A DNA stretch of 64,000 bases from Bradyrhizobium arachidis (GCF_024758505.1 NZ_CP077970.1:8246001-8310000); one strand, 5' to 3'. Positions 51,161 to 59,999 are shown, counted from the stretch's first letter. Numbers and translations: made by a program. Notes: a model not told the origin generated them from the letters alone.

Positions 51161-52705
51161 CTACCGCGTCTTCACAAAGCACATTCCGATGCGGCTCGAG
51201 CTGCCCGCCGCCTGACAGCTGAGACCTTTAGCACAGGTCCATGACGTAAAACTCTTGTCGGCGCCGGCCGATCCTGGCCCCTGCAAGGAACAATGGGCGC
51301 CCCAGCCGTCCTGATATTCGGTTCCCGCAAGCTCCGTGCTGCCGCGCAGCTGTGGCCGACTGGCGAATCCGCGCGAAAAATCGGGACGTTTGCCGTCGCG
51401 GAAGGCAGTGAGGATATCGCGGCGGCGGACCTGGTCGCCAAAGAAATGCGGCGAGCCCGGCACGATGGTGGAAGTGGACGGCTTGTCCACCGTCCAGTCG
51501 ACGCCCGGGAAATGGAAGCCGCCGATGCCGCGGGTCTGATGGCAACCGGCGCAGGTGATGTCGTTGAGCCGGCGCTGGAAGCCCGCCACCGAGCGGATGT
51601 TTTGCAAGCCGATGCCGCGATCCGCGGCCGTCTTGAGCGCACCGACGACGTCGCTCTCGCTGAATGCGGGATCGCGCTCGCCCTCCCCCTGCATCAGCCC
51701 GAATTCGGGTTGCAGGCTGGAGGGGGCGAGCCCGGCCGGCGTCGGCACGACGGCGCCCTTTGCGAGGAATTTCTCCGGGATCAGCACCGTGCCGCGATCA
51801 AAATCGCGCAAGTGCTCGGGCTCGAGCAGCCACGCCTTGAACTCGCGCCGCAGGCTCTCGTTCGCAAGCAGCCGCTCGCGGTCGATCTGATTTTCGAGCG
51901 GCGCCTCCTCGAACACTTTTGTGTCCGCGTTGTATTTGAACACTTTCAGAAGATAGTCGGTCCGGAAATCATGCAACGCCGATTTCGGAGCGACCGCAAC
52001 TTGCGTGTTGGTCTCGATCCGATCGATCAGCGCATCCTGGGGAAACGGGAGGGCATCGACCAGGTCCTGCCACTTGTCATTGGCGAGCCAGCGCCGCGCG
52101 ATCTCCGCGCAGGTGATGTGCTCGAGCTTGCGCGAGAGCTGCTGCGCGTCCCGCGCCTTCAGCACGAGATTGAGCGTCATCGGCAGGCGCATGGCCGCCT
52201 TGCCCTCCGAGGGGTTCGCCTCGAAGCGCGTGAGACGATAGATCAGGCGGATCTCGCCGCACGACTCCTCCGACACAAAGGCGCGGTCCATGCGGTTAAC
52301 GATGCCCGCGAGCACGAAACGTGTCTGGTTGGATTTCAGCGTCGCGCGATCGAACAGCTGAACGTCAAAGCCCTCGCCGACGCCGATCGTCTCGTTCGGA
52401 AAGCTTGCCTTGTGGCGTGCGATGTAACGCTCGAACTCGGCGTCGATGGCGGGACGGATTTGCGCGAGCTGCTTGAGCCAGGAGAACAGCATGTCCGTCT
52501 CCAGCGGAAAATTCGCATTCCGCTCCCGCCACAGCAGTCGCGAGATCGAGAGCACGTCGTGCTGTTCGAACTCGCGCAGCAGATCGGGATCGGTGATCGC
52601 CGTGCCACGCTCGAGTGCGGTATCCTCCGCTGCCGACAGCGACGGCACGCCGTTGCATAGCGCGACGAAGGCAACGAGGATTCGCAAGACGCGGCCGTGG
52701 CTCAT
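51161..52705 (-). CDS. Secreted c-type heme protein of unknown function (514 aa)
   Basis: ATG 52705 with a signal peptide (MSHGRVLRILVAFVALCNGV). The body is rich in conserved-looking patterns (SISRLLWRERNANFPLETD, FVLAGIVNRMDRAFVSEESC, GEIRLIYRLTRFEANPSEGK, RGTVLIPEKFLAKGAVV). It has a single heme c site, DITCAGCHQTRGIGGFHFPG (CxxCH), a PHFFGDQVRRRDILTAFRDG segment as in di-heme-peroxidase relatives, and a Cys-rich C-terminal ~60 residues (HCSLQG, WTCAKGLSCQAAG, IGMCFV) that may form a small disulfide module. I do not recognise a named enzyme. Single gene. Confidence 0.75.
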   Translation of the reverse strand: MSHGRVLRILVAFVALCNGVPSLSAAEDTALERGTAITDPDLLREFEQHDVLSISRLLWRERNANFPLETDMLFSWLKQLAQIRPAIDAEFERYIARHKASFPNETIGVGEGFDVQLFDRATLKSNQTRFVLAGIVNRMDRAFVSEESCGEIRLIYRLTRFEANPSEGKAAMRLPMTLNLVLKARDAQQLSRKLEHITCAEIARRWLANDKWQDLVDALPFPQDALIDRIETNTQVAVAPKSALHDFRTDYLLKVFKYNADTKVFEEAPLENQIDRERLLANESLRREFKAWLLEPEHLRDFDRGTVLIPEKFLAKGAVVPTPAGLAPSSLQPEFGLMQGEGERDPAFSESDVVGALKTAADRGIGLQNIRSVAGFQRRLNDITCAGCHQTRGIGGFHFPGVDWTVDKPSTSTIVPGSPHFFGDQVRRRDILTAFRDGKRPDFSRGFASRPQLRGSTELAGTEYQDGWGAHCSLQGPGSAGADKSFTSWTCAKGLSCQAAGSSSRIGMCFVKTR

Positions 52706-52743
52706 GCCTCCAATAACACCGCGACGTGACAGCTATTCAAGTA

Positions 52744-52779
52744 AAAAGGGGCGCCTCACATCGCGGTGAAGCGCCCTTT
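52744..52779. terminator. Hairpin past the 352-aa membrane protein gene
   Basis: AAAAGGGGCGC pairs with GCGCCCTTT (one bulged G) around a 17-base loop, 22-58 bp beyond the stop at 52802 and next to the divergent-end of the heme gene. On the minus strand the stem ends in a T-run (CCCCTTTTT), so it can work as an intrinsic terminator for the minus-strand gene. Confidence 0.6.
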
Positions 52780-52801
52780 CGAAATGTGGATCGGATGCGA
52801 C

Positions 52802-53860
52802 TTAGCGCGCGACGATCAGGCCCTTGGTGGTCACGACCACCCAGCGGCCGTCCTGGCGGCGGATCGCATCGACGCGGCCGAGCCCCGGCACGGGATCGCC
52901 GGCATAGACTTCATAGAGCCCCGAGCGGCTCTCGATCAGCGCGCCGCCATTGGCGACGTCACGCAACCGCCAGCCCTCGACCGTCGGCAGCCGGCCGACT
53001 TCGACTTTTGGCGGGGCGGCCGACGGCGCGGCTGCGGCGGCCTGAGCGGGCGCGGCGGCAGGGGCAGGAACAGGGGCAGGTGCAGCGGCGGCGACCTGCG
53101 CCGGCGCGATCGAGCCCGTCGTCTCCTTGGCCGCGACGGTCTGCGCGGGCGCAGCGGCCTGCGCGGCGCGAAGCTTGTCGACGCTGTCCGAGAGCTTGGC
53201 AAGCCTCGCCATCGGTTCGGCCTGCGCCTTCTCGAGCTTGTCGAGCCGGTCGTTGGTCTTGTTGAGCTGGCTCACACCCGTCTTGGAGGTGTGATCGAGA
53301 TTGGCCTTCAGCGCGACGACGTCGGCATCGATCCGCGCGACCGAGCTTTCCAGCGCGCTGGTGTCGGCAGCCAGGGCTGGGGCTGGGGCCGGCGCCTGGT
53401 TCGATGCAAAATGCATGACGCCGGCGGTCGCCAGCGCGCCGCTGATGGCGCCGACCACGGCGGCGATCGCAACCACCGCGGCCATCGCGGACAGCCGGCG
53501 CGTGCCGCCTGCGGCCTTCTCCTCGGCCTTCGGCTGCGGGGCAAAATCCTCGCGTTCCCAGGCGCGGTCGGCGGGCGGCATCACGATCAGCTTGCCGAGT
53601 CTTGGCTCGACCTTGTCGTCAAGCTTGGGCTGCGCCTCGAGCTTCGGAGGCTCGATCCTGGTCGGCTCGATCTTGGTGGGTTCGATCTTGGGCGTTTCGA
53701 TCTTGGGCAGCTCGACCTTGGGCGCCTCGGCCGTCGGCGCGTCCGGCTTGGGCGGCGCCTCATGATCGGGGGCGATCGACGGGGCGTCGATCCCGGCTTC
53801 CGGCGATGCAGCCTGGGCGGCGACTTCTGCGCCGGCCCGGTCGGACATTGTTTCGCTCAC
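52802..53860 (-). CDS. Single-pass membrane protein with Pro/Lys-rich N-terminus and coiled coil (352 aa)
   Basis: ATG 53860. Residues 1-~120 are disordered with repeated PKIETPKIEPTKIEPTRIEP units (six-residue period). One membrane helix at ~135-158 (AVVAIAAVVGAISGALATAG), a coiled coil ~165-235 (ESSVARIDADVVALKANLDH, KTNDRLDKLEKAQAEP), an Ala-Pro linker, and a compact C-terminal domain (~285-352) with WRLRDVANGGALIESRSGLY and VYAGDPVPGLGRVDAIRRQD that looks like a small beta-fold. It is a periplasm-facing protein common in Bradyrhizobium, function unknown. Confidence 0.7.
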   Translation of the reverse strand: MSETMSDRAGAEVAAQAASPEAGIDAPSIAPDHEAPPKPDAPTAEAPKVELPKIETPKIEPTKIEPTRIEPPKLEAQPKLDDKVEPRLGKLIVMPPADRAWEREDFAPQPKAEEKAAGGTRRLSAMAAVVAIAAVVGAISGALATAGVMHFASNQAPAPAPALAADTSALESSVARIDADVVALKANLDHTSKTGVSQLNKTNDRLDKLEKAQAEPMARLAKLSDSVDKLRAAQAAAPAQTVAAKETTGSIAPAQVAAAAPAPVPAPAAAPAQAAAAAPSAAPPKVEVGRLPTVEGWRLRDVANGGALIESRSGLYEVYAGDPVPGLGRVDAIRRQDGRWVVVTTKGLIVAR

Positions 53861-54143
53861 GGCTCAAATACTCCAGTCAGGATTGACCTTTTGGTAACTT
53901 TCATAGCTTGCGAAATCCTTACCTTCGGACCCGCTTACCGAAATTTTAGGAACTCATCGGGGGCCGAATTGCGCCGGGATCGTGGAACCGGCGTGGCAGT
54001 GTGCAACAGGATGTGATGGATGCTGCCCTGCGGCATCGCTCATGGCCGGGCGAAGCTGTTGTTTGCCTGACAAAATTCCCCGGTTAACATGGCGCTAACC
54101 GTCTCCCCAGCCAGAAGGCCGAGGGGGTGCCAGGAGAGGCACG

Positions 54144-54515
54144 ATGGCGATCGAGAAGTGCATCAACGAGTTTGGCGTCGATGACGTCATCTTCGAGGAG
54201 GGCTCGACCGGGCGCGAACTGTTCGTCGTACTGGACGGCGAAGTCGAGATCGCCAAGGTCGGCGCCGGCACAAGGACCACCATCGTCAAGCTCGGCAAAG
54301 GCGAGTTCTTCGGCGAGATGGCCGTGATCGACGGCTCCGCGCGCTCGGCCACCGCCATTGCCTCTGCGCCAAACACGCGCGTGATGAAGATCAACCACGC
54401 GCGCTTCGTCTACCTCGTCAGCCAGCAGCCGGCCTTTGCGCTGATGGTGATGGATGCGCTCAGCAAGCGCTTGCGCGCCTCGAACGCCGTCACCTACCGG
54501 GCCACGCAGCCATGA
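54144..54515 (+). CDS. Stand-alone cyclic-nucleotide-binding-domain protein (123 aa)
   Basis: ATG 54144. One cNMP-binding domain: VIFEEGSTGRELFVVLDGEV (beta roll), then the phosphate-binding cassette GEFFGEMAVIDGSARSATAI, with the Glu and Arg that hold the ribose and phosphate. There is no HTH, kinase or channel domain. The next gene, a metallo-hydrolase, overlaps by 4 bp, so the two proteins are made together. It could act as a cAMP sensor partner for that hydrolase; the window also encodes a membrane adenylate cyclase (38988-40721). Confidence 0.85.
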   Translation: MAIEKCINEFGVDDVIFEEGSTGRELFVVLDGEVEIAKVGAGTRTTIVKLGKGEFFGEMAVIDGSARSATAIASAPNTRVMKINHARFVYLVSQQPAFALMVMDALSKRLRASNAVTYRATQP

Positions 54516-55324
54516 GCGACCGCAAGCCGACGGTGTTTCCAATCCTTTTCAAGAACGACACCTGCTCGCTGATCCAGGCGGCTGACGACGTCTACCAGAT
54601 CCGCTTCGCCAATCGCGCGGCCAATGCCTATCTGGTGCGCGGCTCGGCCCGCACCATCATGATCGACGTCGGCCTGACTTCGAATTATCAGGCGCTGGTC
54701 GAATGCCTCGCGTTCATCGACTGCCCGCCCGAAAAAATCGACATGGTGGTGCTGAGCCACGAGCATCTCGACCATATCGGCGCGGCCTGGCATTTTAACG
54801 AACGCAGGACATACATCGCGGCCCACCGGCTCGCCGCCAACAAGATCATGCTGCGCGACGATTTTTCGATGCTGAGAAAGATGTTCAACGAGCCGAACGT
54901 GCCGATCAACATCGACATCTGGCTCGAGGAAGGCAATCTGATCGACCTCGGCAATTTCCGCCTCAACGTGATGTACACGCCCGGCCACACCTCGGCCTGC
55001 ATCACGCTGTTCGATCAGGACAAGGGCCTGTTGTTCGCCGCCGACACGCTGATGCCCGGCGGCGTGATGGGCGGCGTGTTCGGCTCGGGCAGCATCGCCG
55101 ACTACATCCAGTCGCTGGAGCGCATCAAGGGACTGAACTCAAGGATCCTGCTGTCCGGCCACGGCCGGCTGTCCGATACGCCGCAGGACGACGTCCGCAT
55201 CGCGATCGCCCGCTCGCATGCACTGCTGGAAGACACCGCGCAACTGTTCGACGCGCTGGATGCGCGCTCGAATTTCGAACCGATCATGCAGTCGGTGCGG
55301 GATTTGAACAAGTTGGATGATTAA
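54512..55324 (+). CDS. Metallo-beta-lactamase-fold hydrolase (270 aa)
   Basis: ATG 54512, inside the previous stop (ATGA). Metal ligands complete: VVLSHEHLDHIGAAWHF (HxHxDH), the His in VMYTPGHTSACITLF, Asp in LLFAADTLMPGG and His in ILLSGHGRLSD. N-terminal strand pattern NAYLVRGSARTIMIDVG is typical of the glyoxalase II/RNase Z-like MBL group. Substrate unknown. Genetic coupling to a cyclic-nucleotide-binding protein suggests ligand control or a cyclic-nucleotide phosphodiesterase-like activity; this is inference. Confidence 0.85.
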   Translation: MSDRKPTVFPILFKNDTCSLIQAADDVYQIRFANRAANAYLVRGSARTIMIDVGLTSNYQALVECLAFIDCPPEKIDMVVLSHEHLDHIGAAWHFNERRTYIAAHRLAANKIMLRDDFSMLRKMFNEPNVPINIDIWLEEGNLIDLGNFRLNVMYTPGHTSACITLFDQDKGLLFAADTLMPGGVMGGVFGSGSIADYIQSLERIKGLNSRILLSGHGRLSDTPQDDVRIAIARSHALLEDTAQLFDALDARSNFEPIMQSVRDLNKLDD

Positions 55325-55349
55325 AGCGGACTCGCGCCCGTACTAGCCC

Positions 55350-55484
55350 CGTCATCCTGAGGTGCGAGGGTTGCGGCGCAAATGCGCCGCAACAGGAGCC
55401 TCGAAGGATGAACGGCCCGGATGCAGCCGGGCCGTCGCCCTTCGAGGCTCGCCGAAGAGGCGAGCACCTCAGGGTGACGGTGAG
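55350..55484. repeat. Composite palindromic repeat (GTCATCCTGAGG type)
   Basis: Outer arms GTCATCCTGAGGTGC / GCACCTCAGGGTGAC, inner pair GTTGCGGCGCA/TGCGCCGCAAC, AGCCTCGAAGG/CCTTCGAGGCT, and GCCCGGATGCAGCCGGGC. It fills the gap between the MBL gene and the convergent TPM gene. Typical rhizobial intergenic mosaic. Confidence 0.65.
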
Positions 55485-55533
55485 AGGTCTGAGCACGCCG
55501 CTTCCAATGACAGAGCATGGGACGACGTTGGGG

Positions 55534-56031
55534 CTACATCACCACCGGCTGGTCCGGCAGCTCATTCGTATGCGGGCCTCCCGGCGGAAAGTGCTTGGCC
55601 AGCTCGCGCGACACCGCATCGATCCCTGCCAGCACGCCGCCTTCGAACTGACCAGCGCGAAACTCGGCTTCCATCGCGCGGCAGATCTTTTCCCAGCCAT
55701 CAGCGCCCACCTTCGCGTCGATGCCGCGATCGGCGACGATCTCGACGTCGCGATCCGCAAGCAAAAGATAGATCAGGACGCCATTGTTGTGCGCGGTGTC
55801 CCAGATCCGCAAATGCGAGAAGACGTCGAGCGCGCGCCCGCGTGCCGGCTGGTTGCGGAACAGCGGACGGCCGTCGAGCGCGCCTTCCACCACGAAGCGG
55901 ACCTGGCCGGAATGGGTGGTCTCGCTTTGCCTGATCGCCTGCTCGATCCGGTCGAGCACCTTTGGCGTAAAGATCTGCTTTGCCCGCCAATTGTGCTGCA
56001 CGAGATGTCTGGCAATACGCGTGATGCTCAT
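55534..56031 (-). CDS. TPM-domain protein (165 aa)
   Basis: Start ATG 56031 (MSITRIARHLVQHNWRAKQI). The TPM fold: FTPKVLDRIEQAIRQSETTH, SGQVRFVVEGALDG, LRIWDTAHNNGVLIYLLLAD, DVEIVADRGIDAKVGADGWE, GVLAGIDAVSRELAKHFPP. It has no signal peptide or membrane helix, unlike the next gene. Third gene of a lemA cluster, starting 5 bp after the stop of the membrane TPM gene. TPM proteins act in envelope upkeep; mechanism unknown. Confidence 0.85.
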   Translation of the reverse strand: MSITRIARHLVQHNWRAKQIFTPKVLDRIEQAIRQSETTHSGQVRFVVEGALDGRPLFRNQPARGRALDVFSHLRIWDTAHNNGVLIYLLLADRDVEIVADRGIDAKVGADGWEKICRAMEAEFRAGQFEGGVLAGIDAVSRELAKHFPPGGPHTNELPDQPVVM

Positions 56032-56036
56032 GACCG

Positions 56037-56927
56037 CTACCAGCTCCCCGACGCGCCGCCGCCACCAAAACTGCCACCGCCGCCGCTGAAGCCGCCGCTG
56101 CTGCTCGACGACGATCCGCTGCTCCAGCCCCCCGACGAGGACCCGCTCGACCACGAGCCGCCGCGCGACGATCCCGTGCCAGGCCCGGCCGCGTTGAGCA
56201 GGTCGGCCACGAATCCGATGATGAAGCCGATAATGCCGGCGATGATCGAAATCGTGACGGAGCTGACAAAAAACCACGCTATAATCGAAATGATGCCGCC
56301 GGCCACCAGTGATCCGAGCAGCCGCCCCAGGATGGCACGGAAGAACCCGCCGATCCCCAGTGAGCCGAACATTGTCACCGCAAAGAGCGGCCCGAACGCA
56401 TCAAAATCAGAGTTATCGAAGTTCACATTGCGCGAGGGCGCAGGCAGCGGCTCGCCGTCGACCACGCGTATGATGCGGTCAACGCCGGCGCCGATGCCGC
56501 CGGCAAAATCGCCGCTCCTGAATTTCGGCGCGATATTTTCGTCGATGATGCGCCGGGAGGTCACGTCCGTGAGCGCGCCTTCGAGGCCATAGCCGACTTC
56601 GATGCGCAGATGCCGGTCGTTCTTGGCAACGATCAGGATCGCGCCGTCATCGACCTTCTTGCGGCCGACCTTCCAGGCCTCCGCCACCCGGATCGAGAAT
56701 TGCTCGATGGTCTCGGGTTGCGTCGTCGGCACGATCAGCACCGCGATCTGGCTGCCCTTCCTGTCTTCGAACGCCTTCAGCTTTTGCGTCAGCGCGGCGA
56801 TGTCGCCGCTCGACAGCGAGCCGGTCTGGTCGACGACGCGGCCGGTGAGTTGCGGCACCGCGACGTCGGCTGCCGCGGCGAACGCCCAGCCGAGGAACAG
56901 CGCAAGCAGCAACAACCTCGCTGTCAT
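56037..56927 (-). CDS. YgcG-family TPM-domain membrane protein with Ser/Gly-rich tail (296 aa)
   Basis: ATG 56927 with a signal peptide (MTARLLLLALFLGWAFAAAA). TPM domain ~25-160 (VVDQTGSLSSGDIAALTQKL, GSQIAVLIVPTTQPETIEQF, DDGAILIVAKNDRHLRIEVG, GYGLEGALTDVTSRRIIDE), membrane helices ~205-250, and a terminal low-complexity tail of Ser-Gly (SSGSSSGGWSSGSSSSSSGG). This is the usual LemA partner in proteobacteria. A palindromic repeat of ~155 bp separates it from lemA, but order and strand keep the cluster. Confidence 0.85.
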   Translation of the reverse strand: MTARLLLLALFLGWAFAAAADVAVPQLTGRVVDQTGSLSSGDIAALTQKLKAFEDRKGSQIAVLIVPTTQPETIEQFSIRVAEAWKVGRKKVDDGAILIVAKNDRHLRIEVGYGLEGALTDVTSRRIIDENIAPKFRSGDFAGGIGAGVDRIIRVVDGEPLPAPSRNVNFDNSDFDAFGPLFAVTMFGSLGIGGFFRAILGRLLGSLVAGGIISIIAWFFVSSVTISIIAGIIGFIIGFVADLLNAAGPGTGSSRGGSWSSGSSSGGWSSGSSSSSSGGFSGGGGSFGGGGASGSW

Positions 56928-56935
56928 CGCCCGGC

Positions 56936-57090
56936 TCGCCGCCTTCGCCAAAGCTATGGCGGCCGAGCACCCCCGCGGCCCGGCGTAGCCTTGGCGGAGC
57001 CGGGACCGGGCGATCCAGTATCCAGGAGACGCCAGCGGGATATGGAGGGGCCGCTGCGTACTGGATTCCCCGCCTGCGCGGGGAATGACG
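56936..57090. repeat. Repeat between lemA and the TPM gene
   Basis: It contains GCTCGCCGCCTTCGCCAAAGCTATGGC with CCTTGGCGGAGCC, GGGCGATCCAGTATCCAG with CTGGATTCCCCGC, and CCCCGCCTGCGCGGGG. Similar blocks are a common rhizobial intergenic element. It may reduce readthrough into the TPM genes. Confidence 0.5.
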
Positions 57091-57125
57091 GCGGAGGGGA
57101 TGGCGCGCATGGGCAGCCGATGGCG

Positions 57126-57728
57126 CTACTTCGACGGCGCCGGGTTGAAATCGACCTTCGGCGCGGTCGAGATCTCCTTCTCGTTCTCGACCGAGAAGTT
57201 CGGCTTGTCCTTGTAGCCGAACATCATCGCGGTGAGGTTGCTCGGGAACGAGCGGACGGTGGTGTTATATTCCTGCACCGATTTGATGTAGCGGTTGCGC
57301 GCCACGGTGATGCGGTTCTCGGTGCCCTCGAGCTGCGACATCAGGTCCTTGAACAGCGCGTCCGACTTGAGTTGCGGATAGTTCTCGGTGACGACCAGGA
57401 GCCGCGACAGCGCGCTGGAGAGCTCGCCCTGGGCGGCCTGGAATTTCTGGAACGCGGCCGGATCGTTGAGGACCTCCGGCGTCGCCTGGATGCTGCCGAC
57501 CTTGGCGCGCGCGTTGGTGACCCCGAGCAGCACGTCCTTTTCCTGCTGCGCAAAGCCCTTCACCGAATTGACGAGATTGGGGACGAGATCGGCGCGGCGC
57601 TGATACTGGTTCACGACCTCCGACCAGTTGCCCTTGATCTGCTCATCCTGGCTCTGGATGGCATTGTAGCCGCAATTGGTCAGACTCAGCGACGCGAGCG
57701 CCGCCAGCACGGTCAGGAACTTGCGCAT
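57126..57728 (-). CDS. lemA: LemA-family protein (200 aa)
   Basis: ATG 57728. N-terminal lipobox-like LSLTNCGYN suggests a lipoprotein. The LemA core is clear: YNAIQSQDEQIKGNWSEVVN, QYQRRADLVPNLVNSVKGFA, QQEKDVLLGVTNARAKV, LSRLLVVTENYPQLKSDALF, LMSQLEGTENRITVARNRYI and KSVQEYNTTVRSFPSNLTAM. A long helical bundle anchored to the membrane. First gene of the cluster with two TPM-domain genes, the standard partners. Confidence 0.92.
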   Translation of the reverse strand: MRKFLTVLAALASLSLTNCGYNAIQSQDEQIKGNWSEVVNQYQRRADLVPNLVNSVKGFAQQEKDVLLGVTNARAKVGSIQATPEVLNDPAAFQKFQAAQGELSSALSRLLVVTENYPQLKSDALFKDLMSQLEGTENRITVARNRYIKSVQEYNTTVRSFPSNLTAMMFGYKDKPNFSVENEKEISTAPKVDFNPAPSK

Positions 57729-57799
57729 GAAATTTCTCCCGGTGGAATCTCCGGGCCTAGATACCAGATTGAACCGCCCGGGTGTCGAGATTTTCTTCT

Positions 57800-57874
57800 G
57801 TCATTCCGGGGCGCGAAGCGAACCCGGAATCTCGAGATTCCGGGTCTGGTGCTGACGCACCATCCCGGAATGAC
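57800..57874. repeat. Interspersed palindromic repeat, family B copy 2
   Basis: GTCATTCCGGGGCGCGAAGC, ACCCGGAATCTCGAGATTCC, then GGGTCTGGTGCTGACGCACC and ATCCCGGAATGAC. Nearly identical to 28088-28161 in the left 50 bp and changed in the right part. Confidence 0.75.
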
Positions 57875-57975
57875 GAGCGGGCGCAAAGCAACGTAGCCGG
57901 CTGACGCAAGCCTCTTGCCTATCTCCGGCCGGCATAGTCACATGGAGCCATAATAAGAACGCCACGGAAACGCCA

Positions 57976-58830
57976 ATGACCTCGTTCGAGACCATCCTCG
58001 TGGAGAGGCCGGAGCCGGCAATCACCCGCATCGTGATGAACCGGCCCGACGCGCGCAACGCGCAGAACCTGCAGATGACATACGATCTCAACGCCGCCTT
58101 CGACGCGGCGGTGCAGGACGACGCGGTCAAGGTCATCATCCTGGCGGGTAGCGGCCCGCACTTTTCGGCGGGCCACGATTTGCGCCCGGGGCCTAAGAAT
58201 TCAGCCGGCGTCGATTTTCCGCCGATCGGAAATTGGGGCGGCTTCGCCGAAGCTGGCGCCCACGGCCGCTTCGCGCGCGAGCAGGAGATCTATCTCCAGA
58301 TCACGCGACGCTGGCGCAACCTTGCCAAGCCGACGATCGCGGAGGTGCACGGCAAGTGTATCGCCGGCGGGCTGATGCTGGCCTGGGCCTGTGACTTGAT
58401 TGTCACCAGCGACGACGCGCAGTTCTGCGATCCCGTCGTCACCATGGGCGTGTGCGGCGTCGAATGGTTCGTCCATCCCTGGGAACTTGGTCCGCGCAAG
58501 GCCAAGGAATTCCTGTTCACGGCAGACAGCTGGAGCGCGCAGGAGGCGCACCAGCTCGGCATGGTCAATCACGTCGTGCCGCGCGCGGAGTTGTCGTCCT
58601 CGGTGCTCGCGCTGGCGCGCAAGATCGCGGCAAAGCCGTCCTTCGCGTTGAAGCTGACCAAGGAAGCCGTGAACCGTTCGGTCGATTTGATGGGCCAGCC
58701 TGCGGCGATCGACCAGGCCTTTGCGCTGCATCAGCTCTGTCACGCCCACAATCTTCAGGAATTTGGCATGATCGTCGACCCCTCCGGCCTGCACCCCTCG
58801 GTGCGCAAGCCGCCGACGGCCGCGGAGTAA
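57976..58830 (+). CDS. Enoyl-CoA hydratase/isomerase (284 aa)
   Basis: ATG 57976. Crotonase fold: ITRIVMNRPDARNAQNLQM, VIILAGSGPHFSAGHDL (oxyanion-hole strand), TIAEVHGKCIAGGLMLAWAC (second oxyanion GG), DLIVTSDDAQFCDPVVTMGV, then WFVHPWELGPRKAKEFLFTA. The usual catalytic Glu pair is not obvious: the position after CDPVVTMG is Val/Cys (VCGVEWF), though a Glu follows in GVEW. It could be a hydratase of a special type. First of three genes for an acyl-CoA pathway. Confidence 0.85.
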   Translation: MTSFETILVERPEPAITRIVMNRPDARNAQNLQMTYDLNAAFDAAVQDDAVKVIILAGSGPHFSAGHDLRPGPKNSAGVDFPPIGNWGGFAEAGAHGRFAREQEIYLQITRRWRNLAKPTIAEVHGKCIAGGLMLAWACDLIVTSDDAQFCDPVVTMGVCGVEWFVHPWELGPRKAKEFLFTADSWSAQEAHQLGMVNHVVPRAELSSSVLALARKIAAKPSFALKLTKEAVNRSVDLMGQPAAIDQAFALHQLCHAHNLQEFGMIVDPSGLHPSVRKPPTAAE

Positions 58831-58834
58831 CGCA

Positions 58835-59983
58835 ATGGATCTGAATTTGAGCGACGAGCAGCGGCTGCTACGCGAAAGCGCCGAGCGCTTCATCGTCGAG
58901 AGCTACGATGCCGATCATCGCCGCCGCATGGCGAACGATCCGCAAGGTTTTAGTCCTGATGTCTGGAAGCAGTTCGCCGAGCTCGGCTGGCTGGCGCTGC
59001 CGATTCCAGAAGCCTATGACGGGCTCGGCGGCGGCGCGGTCGACATCGGCATTTTGATGGAAGCCTTTGGTCGCGGCCTCGTGTCCGAGCCTTATATCGC
59101 GACCGTCGTGCTCGGCGCAGGCCTCGTCGAAAAATGCGGCAGCGAGCAGCAGAGGCGGGCCATTCTGCCGAAGGTTGGCGACGGCTCGCTCAAATTGGCA
59201 TTCGCGCATTCCGAGCGCGTCGCGCGGTTCGATCTTTCCAACGTCGCGACCGTTGCCAACAAGACCGTGCAGGGCTGGCGCCTCTCGGGCAACAAGATCG
59301 CGGTGCTCGACGGCCACGCCGCCGATGAGATCATCGTCTCCGCGCATGTCCACGATCATCAGGGACCGTCGGGTCGGATCGGCTTGTTCCTGGTGCCGGC
59401 ACAGACCCCGAGCCTCGTGATGTCAGATTTCGCGCGCCTCGGCGGCGGCCGCGCCTGCAACATCGAGCTCTCGGACGTGCACCTTACCGAAGACGCCCGG
59501 CTCGGCGGCGGCGAGGACACCCTGCCCGCGATCGAATGGGCGATCGACCGCGCCATGGCCGCGCTCGGCGCCGAAGCCGTCGGCATCATGCAGACGCTTC
59601 TGGACGCGACGCTGGAGTACACAAAAATCCGCAAGCAATTCGGCCGGCCGCTGTCGGCCAACCAGGTGATCAAGCACCGGCTCGCCGACATGGCGATCCA
59701 GTGCGACGAGTCGCGCTCGATGGCGCTGCGCGCGGCGCTGAAGGCCGACGCCGAGCCTGTCGAGCGCGCGCGAGCCGCCTCCGGCGCCAAGGCAAAGATC
59801 GGCAAATGCGCGCGCTTCGTTGGTGAACAATCGATCCAGCTTCACGGTGGTATGGGCGTCACGAATGAACTCGAAGTCGGCGCCTATTTCCAGCGGCTGG
59901 TCGCCTTCGACACGCTGTTCGGCGGCAGCGCGCACCACTATCGCCGCCATGCCGAGCTTGGCCGCGCCACCGTTCCGGCCTGA
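58835..59983 (+). CDS. Acyl-CoA dehydrogenase, possible partner subunit (382 aa)
   Basis: ATG 58835, 4 bp past the hydratase stop. N-terminal MDLNLSDEQRLLRESAERFI, AELGWLALPIPEAYDGLGGG, FAHSERVARFDLSNVAT (the usual TEP substrate strand is degenerate: HSERVARF), QLHGGMGVTNELEVGAYFQR. Some FAD contacts of typical enzymes are weaker than in 60000-61196. Together the two resemble the alpha2-beta2 heteromeric dehydrogenases known from Mycobacterium sterol degradation, in which one active site is shared. Inference from layout and motif loss. Confidence 0.85.
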   Translation: MDLNLSDEQRLLRESAERFIVESYDADHRRRMANDPQGFSPDVWKQFAELGWLALPIPEAYDGLGGGAVDIGILMEAFGRGLVSEPYIATVVLGAGLVEKCGSEQQRRAILPKVGDGSLKLAFAHSERVARFDLSNVATVANKTVQGWRLSGNKIAVLDGHAADEIIVSAHVHDHQGPSGRIGLFLVPAQTPSLVMSDFARLGGGRACNIELSDVHLTEDARLGGGEDTLPAIEWAIDRAMAALGAEAVGIMQTLLDATLEYTKIRKQFGRPLSANQVIKHRLADMAIQCDESRSMALRAALKADAEPVERARAASGAKAKIGKCARFVGEQSIQLHGGMGVTNELEVGAYFQRLVAFDTLFGGSAHHYRRHAELGRATVPA

Positions 59984-59999
59984 CCGAAGGGAGCGCAAC

